Notes under the pieces: generated by a model
The model's database searches: none
What the model saw: the letters and a program-made list of their open reading frames with translations, nothing else
What the model was told of the DNA's origin: nothing
Shown: positions 1-6,793 of the stretch, one piece after another
Layout of the letters: every line of letters begins with the position of its first letter
Position numbering within the stretch: position 1 is the first letter of the stretch
Assembly: GCA_964643005.1 (NCBI GenBank)
Contig: CAZXQI010000117.1
Span: 1-11,559 of the forward strand
Direction of reading: 5' to 3'
Length of the DNA: 11,559 nt
Source of the DNA: UBA6168 sp964643005
GTDB taxonomy: Bacteria; Bacteroidota; Bacteroidia; Chitinophagales; Saprospiraceae
Made by a program: the position numbers and the translations under genes

Positions 1-34
1 CTTACCTGTGAGAATTTTTTTCAAAAAAATATTT

Positions 35-619
35 ATGAAAATAAAAATACTATCGGGAACCTTACTCTTTCCTCTCCTCTTAGCCTTCGGTTGCGCTCCA
101 CAGAAAACAGAAAAAACCAATGATGCCAGACGCCCGTACCCCGTCAATCTCGATGGCCTCAGCGTCGAACAAAAGCTGCACAAACTAAATGCGCTATCCG
201 ACAGCATTTACAATCTGGGGAACGTGGAAGCAAAAACGATCTACCCCCGATTTTTCAGCGAAAAAGATATTGCTGTATTGCGCGGGATAAACGGCGAGCC
301 TACCCTTTGGGTGCTGAGCGCCTTCCCCCCAAACGCTGAAACCCGTGATTTTTTCTTTTTTAAAAATGGCGTCCTCATCAATTTCAAACATCGCGAGTGG
401 TTTAAAACAAATAATCCCCGCACAAAGGAAATCAACTGCTTCATGGACAAAGACGGCGTCTTCCATATTTTAGAGCGCTCCATGCCCCTAAGCCCGGGGC
501 AGAACCCCAGCCCGGTGCTCAACCTCGCCTATACGGAAAGCAAGATGGACAAGGATTCCATGTTTGTCGTCATCAAAAAGGAATTGTCAAAACTCGAAAC
601 AGCCGCCGGTCAACGCTGA
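35..619 (+). CDS. Putative lipoprotein of unknown function, 194 aa
   Basis: The N-terminus reads as a lipoprotein signal peptide: basic MKIK, a hydrophobic stretch (residues 5-18) and a lipobox LAFGC with the acceptor Cys at residue 20, so the mature protein is expected to be lipid-anchored in the envelope. I chose the ATG at 35. The in-frame GTG at 8 would put nine extra residues (MRIFFKKIF) before an already complete signal peptide, and only seven bases precede it here. The mature part is soluble and mixed alpha/beta, with a charged helix-like stretch near residues 45-60 and an aromatic-rich core (RDFFFF, HREWF, FHIL). I recognise no catalytic motif or named family. A run such as NCFMDKDGVFHIL (134-146) could be a beta hairpin. 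It is followed by a 222-base gap with no convincing GC-rich terminator. The lipoprotein call is fairly safe; the function is unknown. Confidence 0.75.
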   Translation: MKIKILSGTLLFPLLLAFGCAPQKTEKTNDARRPYPVNLDGLSVEQKLHKLNALSDSIYNLGNVEAKTIYPRFFSEKDIAVLRGINGEPTLWVLSAFPPNAETRDFFFFKNGVLINFKHREWFKTNNPRTKEINCFMDKDGVFHILERSMPLSPGQNPSPVLNLAYTESKMDKDSMFVVIKKELSKLETAAGQR

Positions 620-677
620 AGAATGGAAAACTATTGAAGCCTAAAATCTACGGAAACCACGAACCGCCGTATTCTCA

Positions 678-697
678 ATATTTTTTTTGAAAAATAT
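678..697. repeat. A/T-only inverted repeat downstream of the lipoprotein gene
   Basis: ATATTTTT and AAAAATAT form an 8-bp perfect inverted repeat around the loop TTTG. All pairs are A-T, so a transcript hairpin would be weak. It might help end transcription of the upstream lipoprotein gene or simply be part of the AT-rich region before the next promoter. I see nothing else in 620-730. Confidence 0.3.
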
Positions 698-730
698 AGA
701 CCTAAGTGATTGTTAATCAGCATCCTGTAA

Positions 731-766
731 TTGCCCTTTCTCACAATATAAACTTCCGTATCTTTG
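731..766 (+). promoter_or_regulatory. Bacteroidota-type promoter for the HAD gene
   Basis: TATCTTTG at 759-766 matches the Bacteroidota -7 element TAnnTTTG exactly. A TTG at 731-733 is a possible -33 element, but its 25-base spacing is slightly long for the usual range. Transcription would start a few bases after 766, leaving a leader of roughly 70 bases before the ATG at 842. The promoter overlaps the alternative TTG start at 764, which argues against that longer reading frame. Confidence 0.6.
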
Positions 767-841
767 CGGGCTAAAAAAACGACAGAAGCGATAGTTCTTA
801 TTTTTAGGAGAATTCAAAACTGTCCATTAATTCTTAAAGCT

Positions 842-1276
842 ATGCAGGATAATAAGAAACCCAGTTTGTTACAAGCTTTCAACGAAAAAGGAGAGCACAT
901 CAGCCCGAAACTTCCCGAGAACCAAAAAAATTTTCTGATAGACATTGACGGTACCGTCTGCGACGACGTTCCCAATGAAGAGCCGGAGCGCATGTCGCTC
1001 GTCGAGCCTTATCCCGACGCTTTAGAAATCTGCAACAAATGGTATGACCAGGGCCATATCATTACCTTCTTTACTTCCCGCACCGAAGCGCATCGCGAAA
1101 TCACCGAAGAATGGTTAGACAGGCACGGCTTCAAATACCACAGTATTCTCTTTGGCAAGCCCCGCGGTGGAAACTACCACTGGATTGACAACCACATCGT
1201 CAAGGCGACCCGCTTCAAAGGCAGGTTTACCGACCTGACCACCCAGCTCCGCGAGATCGAAGTCTTTCAGTCCTAA
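842..1276 (+). CDS. Small capless HAD-superfamily phosphatase-like protein, 144 aa
   Basis: The HAD hydrolase motifs appear in order. Motif I is DIDGT (34-38), with nucleophile D34 and acid/base D36. Motif II is FFTSR (76-80), with S79 or T78. Motif III is the basic residue K106 in FGKPRGG. Motif IV is D116 in HWIDNHI. Spacing between motifs I and II is short and there is no cap domain, so the active site is open, as in HADs that act on large or polymer substrates. The expected reaction is phosphate-monoester hydrolysis in the cytoplasm; the substrate is unknown. Such short proteins in this phylum are, as I recall, sometimes labelled phosphoheptose isomerase, but no SIS domain is visible and I would not use that name. 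The start at 842 is chosen because the promoter at 759-766 lies over the earlier TTG at 764, and because residues before MQDNKK look like untranslated leader. No Shine-Dalgarno is present. It converges with the phosphate transporter gene. Confidence 0.8.
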   Translation: MQDNKKPSLLQAFNEKGEHISPKLPENQKNFLIDIDGTVCDDVPNEEPERMSLVEPYPDALEICNKWYDQGHIITFFTSRTEAHREITEEWLDRHGFKYHSILFGKPRGGNYHWIDNHIVKATRFKGRFTDLTTQLREIEVFQS

Positions 1277-1389
1277 TCTCTGAAAGGACTTTAAAATTCA
1301 GTAGAAAAAATTTGAAGAAAAAACGGATTGATTTCCCCTTTCGGTGAAAATCATCTGCGAGAACCCCTGTCGCAAGGAAATGGGAGCTA

Positions 1390-1420
1390 GCTCAAACTCA
1401 TGAAGCCTTAGTAGTTGAGC
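1390..1420. repeat. Hairpin between convergent genes, possible weak terminator
   Basis: GCTCAAACT (1390-1398) pairs with AGTTGAGC (1413-1420) except for one bulged A, leaving a 14-base loop. It lies four bases beyond the stop of the phosphate transporter (minus strand) and about 115 bases beyond the HAD gene stop, where a terminator would be expected. No T-run follows on either strand, so a standard intrinsic terminator is not shown. A second, looser fold (GATTT/AAATC with flanking GAT/ATC) can be drawn around 1327-1353. Confidence 0.35.
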
Positions 1421-1424
1421 AGAC

Positions 1425-3677
1425 TCAGAGGCCGAGGACTTCCCCTTTGCCGGATTGGAGTCGGTGGTAGAGTTTCACAAAGCGGTGGCTGATGGTGACG
1501 ATATCTTTGGTTTCCAATTCAATGCTGAAGACGAGCATGCTGTTGCGCCTGCCAAAACTCTCATTTCTGATACCTTCGATTTGAGTGGCGAGCAACTTCT
1601 CCATCATATCGTAAATGGCTTCCTTCTCGGCCCTCAATGTGGCGATACTTTCAAAATTGGCCGCCTCCATCCTGCGGGCTACGTGCTCTAAATAAAAACT
1701 GACGGCAGCTACTAAGGAGCGAATGCCTTCCGCCTGTTTCTTTTTTAAGGACTTGTGGCTGTTCTCGACGTGATTGCGGCAAACGTCCACCACATTTGTA
1801 GTAGCTCTGGCGATGTCCTCTTCAAAATCGTACACCAACAAAAACAACCTGCCCACTTCAATTTCCTCATTTTCTACCCGCTTGATGGCCTTGAACATCT
1901 TTTTGCGGAGCGTTCCCACCCTTGAATTCAATGCATTGCAGTTCTGTACGGATTCCTGAATCTTAGAGCGGTCTTCCTGGAGTAGGCCCGCGATGGCTGT
2001 ATTGTAAGTATTGATGACGTCGTGCAGCAGTTCGGCCACTTTATGCGAAGTATCTTTTACGATATGAGCGGCTGCAATAGAACCGGTTTCAAGATCGAAA
2101 GCGTCTAACTCCTCCTTGCTCTTCGCCCGCCTGTCGTATAGCGCCGAAGAGCGGTACATGAAGAAAATCAGCAACCCCAGTAGAACCACGACCGCCCACA
2201 TGCCGAAAGCATAGATCAGCCAGGCCATGATGCCGGAGGCGACGAATGCGATAAGCGCCGTGATGAACCATCCCGCAATGACGTTCAGCACGCCGGCCAC
2301 CCGATAGACGGCGCTGTCTAATCCCCAGGCGCGGTCGGCCAGAGAGGCGCCCATTGCTACCATGAAGGTGACATAGGTGGTGGAGAGCGGCAGCTTCAAT
2401 GAAGTGGCGAATGCGATGAGCGTACTGGCAACGGACAGATTCACGGCGGCGCGAACTATGTCAAAAGCAGGTTGATTAGCTTCGTTCTGCCCTTCGAGCG
2501 GCGTAAAGCGAGCGCCCATTTTGTCCAGGACAGAGCGCGGGATGACAGCCAGAGCGGCATTGCCTGTATTTCGCATCATGCGCACGATTCTCCTGGCCAG
2601 CATATTGGGAGCGAAAGTTTCCTGCCCCTCGCCCTGGCGGGCTAATGACAACTCAGTTTCTATGACGGAGCGGGATTTTTTGGAAAGCCAGAGCGTCAAC
2701 ACCATGATGAGACCCGCTATCGCCAACAGAAAAGTTTCCGTGCGCACGGGCTGAGCCAGAGAGTTCATGGTCAGCTCGCCTGGCGCCAGACCGGAGGCTA
2801 CCCAGGCTTTATAGCTTTCAAATCCGGCAATGGGTACGCCGATAAAATTGACGAGGTCGTTGCCCGCAAAAGCCATCGCTAAGGAAAAAGTTCCCGCCAA
2901 AACGACGATGCGCAGCATGTTCACTTTGAACAGGACATACAGCAACTGCATCAAAAGGCTCCAGAAAACAAAAGAGCCTGCCAACAGCAGCAGAATGTGC
3001 GTGGATACCCAGTTGATGAACCCCTCCGAAACAAACGAGGCGCCTTTGATGCCCTTAAAAAAGAGGAAGTAGGTTAAAAGAGACAGAGCAGCGCCCGACC
3101 ATACCCCGCCGACCCATTTTAATTTAGACTCGTAGTTGAAGGTGAAAATCAGCCTGGATAAATACTGGATGACGGCGCCCGCCAAAAATGCAATGACAAT
3201 TGAGGCGAGTATGCCCGTAATTATTCCCAATGCGCTGGCCGTATTGATGTAGGAAGACAAGGTGCTCAGGTTGTCGCCATTGTCGACAATCTTCAACAGA
3301 GCCACGACAACAGCCGCCCCCAGTAACTCGAAGACGATGGAAACAGTGGTAGATGTGGGGAAGCCCAGGGTGGTAAAAGCGTCCAACAGCATAATGTCCG
3401 CAATCATCACGGCGATGAAAATGACCATGACATCGGCAAATTGAAAAAATTGCGGATTGAAAATGCCTTTGCGCGCTATCTCCATCATGCCGCTGGAAAA
3501 GGTGGCGCCGATGAAGATGCCTATTGAGGTGACAATCAGAATGACTTTGAAAGAGGCGGTGCGGGAACCAACAGCAGAGTTTAGAAAGTTGACAGCGTCG
3601 TTGCTGACGCCGACCTTTAAATCTACAATAGCAAGGGCGAACAGAATAACTACAAAGACTAAATAGTATTCGGTCAT
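1425..3677 (-). CDS. PiT-family inorganic phosphate transporter with PhoU-like C-terminal domain, 750 aa
   Basis: This is an inner-membrane symporter expected to import inorganic phosphate with a cation (H+ or Na+), PHO4/PiT family. Both halves of the inverted-repeat fold carry the signature: GVSNDAVN (23-30) with FPTSTT (106-111) in the first half, and AGNDLVN (271-277) with LPLSTTYV (429-436) in the second. Many hydrophobic segments span residues 5-335 and 410-510, with a charged cytoplasmic loop at about 335-405, where the family usually has its large loop. Residues from about 512 to 745 are soluble and helical, and resemble the PhoU/PhoU_div helical bundle. About 750 aa is longer than a bare PiT protein (roughly 400-500 aa) but fits the tailed form. 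A fused PhoU-like tail suggests control of transport by phosphate status, which is inference. The ATG at 3677 follows a promoter-like TATTTTTG. No pst or phoR genes are nearby. Confidence 0.9.
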   Translation of the reverse strand: MTEYYLVFVVILFALAIVDLKVGVSNDAVNFLNSAVGSRTASFKVILIVTSIGIFIGATFSSGMMEIARKGIFNPQFFQFADVMVIFIAVMIADIMLLDAFTTLGFPTSTTVSIVFELLGAAVVVALLKIVDNGDNLSTLSSYINTASALGIITGILASIVIAFLAGAVIQYLSRLIFTFNYESKLKWVGGVWSGAALSLLTYFLFFKGIKGASFVSEGFINWVSTHILLLLAGSFVFWSLLMQLLYVLFKVNMLRIVVLAGTFSLAMAFAGNDLVNFIGVPIAGFESYKAWVASGLAPGELTMNSLAQPVRTETFLLAIAGLIMVLTLWLSKKSRSVIETELSLARQGEGQETFAPNMLARRIVRMMRNTGNAALAVIPRSVLDKMGARFTPLEGQNEANQPAFDIVRAAVNLSVASTLIAFATSLKLPLSTTYVTFMVAMGASLADRAWGLDSAVYRVAGVLNVIAGWFITALIAFVASGIMAWLIYAFGMWAVVVLLGLLIFFMYRSSALYDRRAKSKEELDAFDLETGSIAAAHIVKDTSHKVAELLHDVINTYNTAIAGLLQEDRSKIQESVQNCNALNSRVGTLRKKMFKAIKRVENEEIEVGRLFLLVYDFEEDIARATTNVVDVCRNHVENSHKSLKKKQAEGIRSLVAAVSFYLEHVARRMEAANFESIATLRAEKEAIYDMMEKLLATQIEGIRNESFGRRNSMLVFSIELETKDIVTISHRFVKLYHRLQSGKGEVLGL

Positions 3678-3729
3678 AGAATTTGCTTTAGTTAGCTTTT
3701 TCGTCTGGTCTTGCCTGAAATTGGCGGCG

Positions 3730-3737
3730 CAAAAATA
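3730..3737 (-). promoter_or_regulatory. Candidate -7 element for the phosphate transporter gene
   Basis: On the minus strand this reads TATTTTTG followed by C, an exact TAnnTTTG match. It lies 52 bases before the ATG at 3677. No clear TTG -33 element is seen at the expected distance, so the call rests on the -7 element and position. No obvious phosphate-responsive box is recognised. Confidence 0.5.
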
Positions 3738-3830
3738 GCAGGTTCATTTTAACTTTTACATTTTAAAACAGAATAATGACAGAAGGACTGTCCGGGACTC
3801 TGCTCCCCGTTCTTAGATTTACACAGAAGT

Positions 3831-3846
3831 TTTTTTTTAAAAAAAA
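3831..3846. repeat. T8A8 palindrome after the synthetase-GNAT gene
   Basis: Eight T followed by eight A form a perfect loopless A/T palindrome eight bases past the stop codon of the minus-strand gene at 3855. With no loop and no G-C pairs it is not a classical intrinsic terminator, though the minus-strand transcript also has a short U-rich run (GTTTTTGCTTTTTTTT) right after the stop. It may give a bent or easily melted DNA segment. Nearby, GGAC-T-GTCC-G-GGAC at 3785-3798 is a small set of alternating complementary tetramers. Confidence 0.3.
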
Positions 3847-3854
3847 GCAAAAAC

Positions 3855-6524
3855 TCATTGGAGCTTTAGCTCCACGACATAAGAATCTCCTTCCCTGCGG
3901 ACAATCTTGAATCCCCGCCGTTCGAACATGCCCAACATGATTTCATTGGAAGATAGCACCTGGGCGTGGATGCGCTCAAGGCCTCGCTCCCGGGCAATGT
4001 CCAAAATGAAATTAGTCAGGCTGCTCCCCAGTCCCTGCTGGTGCCAGGGGTCGGCGACGAGGATGGCAAATTCGGCGCTGCGGTTGCCGTAGTCGTTGAC
4101 TAAGCGCACCACGCCCGCCAGCATGTGCCTACCTTCCTGCTCCACTTCTGCCACGATGGCTAATTCTCTGTCGTAATCAATATGGGTGAAGTGTACCAAA
4201 AACTTGTGGCTCACTTTGGGCACGTAGCCAAAAAAGCGGAAGTTGATGCTCTCCCTGCTCAGCTTTTCAAACAACTCGGCCTCCAGTGGCTCGTCCTCCG
4301 GCCGGATGGGGCGAAGCAGCGCCGCCTGGCCGGACTTCATCGTCACGATTTTGCTGTAGTGCTCCGGATAAGGCGAAATGACTAAATGGTCGAAATCAAA
4401 GGTGTCCTTCCTGACGTGTTTTTCTTCCAAAACGATATGCGAATCCAACACCACCCCATCGCGTTCGTCCATTGCCAGGGGGTTGATGTCTATTTCGATG
4501 ATTTCCGGAAAATCCATGACGAGATAAGAAAACTTCACCAACAGGAATTGTAACTCTTCTAAGTTGGCGCCCGCCTGCCCCCGATAGCCTTTGAGCAAGT
4601 CGTAGATGGTAGTGCGCTCGATGATGCGCAGCGCCAGCGCCATGTTCAGCGGGGGCAGACCGAGGTTGATATCCTTAAACACTTCCACCGCCGTGCCGCC
4701 CATGCCAAAGGCAATGACGGGACCGAAGATGGGGTCTTTTTTTGCCCCTAAGAGAAGCTCGAATTTTTTGGACATCATTTTTTCTACCAAAATCCCCTCG
4801 ATGCGGGCATCCGGCCGGTGCAGGCTCACGCTGGCCATGATCTTGTCAAAGGCTTTTCTCACCTCTTCCGCAGAATGGATGTTCAGGACGACGCCGCCGA
4901 CATCTGTCTTGTGGCCAATATCAGGGCTGTCAATTTTCATCACCACTGGGAAGCCGATTTCCTCCGCAAAATTGATGGCCGCCTCCACCGTGCCGGCGAC
5001 GAGGTTGCGGGCGACGGGAATATCGTAACAAGTCAGCAACTGCTTGCCTTCCGCTTCCGTGAGTGTCTTCTTCCCCGACCGGAGCGCAGCCTGAATAATG
5101 GCTCTGGCTTTTTCCTTGTCCGGATTGAATTTATGAGGCAGGGCAGAAGGCGTTTCATAGTAAAGCTCGATATCTCTGGAATGCCTGTACATGCGGATGA
5201 AGGCCATCACCGGTTCCTCAGGATAGCGGTAGTTGGGGATGCCCGCCGCCTCAAGGACTTCCCGACCTTCGGCGACGTCGGCCTCTCCCATCCAGCAGGC
5301 GAGGATGGTTTTGGGACTGTCTTTCGCAATTTTGACGACCTCCTCTGCTATTCTCGTCGGACTGATGACCGCCTGGGCAGCCGTGACGACGACTGCGCCA
5401 TCCACATTTTCATCGTCCAAAACCAATTTCAGCGCCTCCCCGTATTTCTCAGGAGAAGTGTCGCCGAGGACATCTACCGGCATGCCCCGACTCCAGGCAG
5501 GCGGTAAAATATCGTTGAGCGCCTTCATAGTCTCAGGCGACAACTTCGCCAACCGGCCTTTCTGACTCATCAAAAAATCGGTGGCGAGGACGGCGGGGCC
5601 GCCGGCATTAGTGACGATGGCGAGGCGATTGCCCTTTGGCCTGGGCTGGGTAGCTAAGGCATGAGCCACGTGAAATAATTGCGAAACCGTATCCACCCGG
5701 ATGACGCCCGCCCTGCGGAAGGCTGCGCTAAAGGCGGCGTCGTTTCCAGCTATGGAGCCGGTGTGCGACAAAGTGGCCTGCGCCCCCTCTGCGCTGCGCC
5801 CCGCTTTCAGAACGACCACCGGCTTGGTGCGGGAGAATGCCCGCGCTGCGCTCATGAATTTTCGCGGCTCGTCCATGGTCTCCATGTAAATCAGAATACA
5901 GGCCGTATTCGGGTCGGTTCCAAAATAGTCAATGAGGTCGTGAAACCCCACATCGGCCATTTCCCCCACTGAAACAAAATGGCTAAAGCCAATGCTCTGG
6001 TCAACCGACCAGTCCAAAATCGCCGTACAGAGCGCCCCGCTTTGGGACACGAAAGCAATCTTCCCGGGCAGAGCCATGCGGCTGGCAAAGGTGGCGTTCA
6101 GTCCTGTCCAGGGCGAAATGATGCCCAGACAGTTCGGCCCGATGATGTGGATATTGTATTTGCGGGCGGTTCGGGTAATCTGGTCGTACATTTTCTTCCC
6201 GTCCTTCCCGGACTCTTTGAATCCGGCTGAGATAATGATGATGCCGCCGACCCCGGCCTGCCCGCATTCTTCGACGACATCGGGGACGAATTTGGCAGGC
6301 GCCGCAATTACCGCCAGATCCACCCCGCCCGGAATCTTTTTCACGGAGGCATAGCTTTTCTGACCCTGAATTGTACTGTGTCCCGGATTGACGGGATAGA
6401 TTTTTCCCTGAAAGCCGCCCTTGAGCAAGTTGTCCATCAGAGCATAGCCGACGGTTCCTTCCTTGTTGGAAGCGCCAATCGCAGCGACGGATTTTGGCTG
6501 AAATATTTTGTCGAGTGGATACAT
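3855..6524 (-). CDS. ADP-forming acyl-CoA synthetase fused to a GNAT acetyltransferase (Pat/PatZ-like), 889 aa
   Basis: Domain order: CoA-binding Rossmann domain (about 5-130, with AAIGASN 14-20 and IIGPNCLGIISP 127-138), succinyl-CoA-ligase-like flavodoxin domains (about 150-450, with AFVSQSGAL 157-165), ATP-grasp domain (about 487-705, with GFPVVMKIDSPDIGHKTDVGG 524-544, FGMGGTAVEVFKD 606-618 and EIDINPL 677-683), and a C-terminal GNAT domain (about 728-889). The GNAT part has a pyrophosphate-binding loop WHQQGLGSSL (827-836) and E818 in AEFAILV, a likely catalytic Glu. Length and architecture match enterobacterial PatZ/YfiQ (about 886 aa), a protein lysine acetyltransferase that inactivates acetyl-CoA synthetase. 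Unlike what I recall of those proteins, H254 in LSHTGSIAGND, the phosphohistidine position of ADP-forming acetyl-CoA synthetases, is present. The protein could therefore interconvert acyl-CoA plus ADP and phosphate with acid plus ATP, acetylate proteins, or both. The ATG at 6524 is preceded by purine-rich AGAAGAA. Cytoplasmic; no acs gene is in view. Confidence 0.9.
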   Translation of the reverse strand: MYPLDKIFQPKSVAAIGASNKEGTVGYALMDNLLKGGFQGKIYPVNPGHSTIQGQKSYASVKKIPGGVDLAVIAAPAKFVPDVVEECGQAGVGGIIIISAGFKESGKDGKKMYDQITRTARKYNIHIIGPNCLGIISPWTGLNATFASRMALPGKIAFVSQSGALCTAILDWSVDQSIGFSHFVSVGEMADVGFHDLIDYFGTDPNTACILIYMETMDEPRKFMSAARAFSRTKPVVVLKAGRSAEGAQATLSHTGSIAGNDAAFSAAFRRAGVIRVDTVSQLFHVAHALATQPRPKGNRLAIVTNAGGPAVLATDFLMSQKGRLAKLSPETMKALNDILPPAWSRGMPVDVLGDTSPEKYGEALKLVLDDENVDGAVVVTAAQAVISPTRIAEEVVKIAKDSPKTILACWMGEADVAEGREVLEAAGIPNYRYPEEPVMAFIRMYRHSRDIELYYETPSALPHKFNPDKEKARAIIQAALRSGKKTLTEAEGKQLLTCYDIPVARNLVAGTVEAAINFAEEIGFPVVMKIDSPDIGHKTDVGGVVLNIHSAEEVRKAFDKIMASVSLHRPDARIEGILVEKMMSKKFELLLGAKKDPIFGPVIAFGMGGTAVEVFKDINLGLPPLNMALALRIIERTTIYDLLKGYRGQAGANLEELQFLLVKFSYLVMDFPEIIEIDINPLAMDERDGVVLDSHIVLEEKHVRKDTFDFDHLVISPYPEHYSKIVTMKSGQAALLRPIRPEDEPLEAELFEKLSRESINFRFFGYVPKVSHKFLVHFTHIDYDRELAIVAEVEQEGRHMLAGVVRLVNDYGNRSAEFAILVADPWHQQGLGSSLTNFILDIARERGLERIHAQVLSSNEIMLGMFERRGFKIVRREGDSYVVELKLQ

Positions 6525-6633
6525 TTCTTCTGAAGCGTTTAAAAGATTTGAATCGTTCGGAGGATTTGGTTTGCCGGAAGTTCCGGAGAGGAGTTATCGA
6601 AGTCAGATGCTCTTTTTTTATTTCTCCGGGGGT

Positions 6634-6650
6634 CAAAGAAAGTGCTTTCT
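6634..6650 (-). promoter_or_regulatory. Weak -7-like element overlapping a small inverted repeat upstream of the synthetase-GNAT gene
   Basis: On the minus strand TTTCTTTG (6641-6634) matches TAnnTTTG at all but one position. It overlaps AGAAAG-TG-CTTTCT (6637-6650), a perfect 6-bp inverted repeat with a 2-base centre. An operator over a promoter is one reading. The leader to the ATG at 6524 would be about 100 bases. No -33 element is evident, so this is tentative. Confidence 0.3.
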
Positions 6651-6676
6651 AAGCATACTAAGGATGCGGACGCCCA

Positions 6677-6702
6677 GCAAAAAACTTTTAAGCAGTTTTT
6701 GC
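6677..6702. repeat. AT-rich hairpin in the permease to synthetase gap
   Basis: GCAAAAAACT (6677-6686) pairs with AGTTTTTGC (6694-6702) with one bulged A and a 7-base loop. It lies between the permease stop (6794) and the synthetase-GNAT start (6524). It is not followed by a T-run on the minus strand, so it is not a textbook terminator, but it is the strongest hairpin I see in this 269-base gap. It could be a 3' end structure or lie upstream of the next promoter. Confidence 0.35.
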
Positions 6703-6793
6703 GCTCCCGCTTTTATAGACCTGATTGTTTGAAAAGTCTGTTGTCATTCAATCTGTCATTTTCCGCTGGAACCGGGCGGCGGTAGTTTATCCC

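Noticed and set aside
764..841. N-terminal extension of the HAD protein from a TTG
   Set aside because: The TTG lies inside the TATCTTTG promoter element, so it would not be transcribed as a start codon.
3831..3846. T8A8 run as an intrinsic terminator
   Set aside because: There is no loop and no GC in the stem. It is listed only as a low-confidence repeat.
4818..5507. Open 229-codon frame on the plus strand
   Set aside because: It is antisense within the synthetase-GNAT gene, rich in His/Arg with no recognisable domain, as expected from the complement of a GC-rich coding strand.
6001..6636. Open 211-codon minus-strand frame overlapping the start of the synthetase-GNAT gene
   Set aside because: It is the +1-shifted shadow of the true frame. 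The main frame is intact from the ATG at 6524, so no frameshift is implied.
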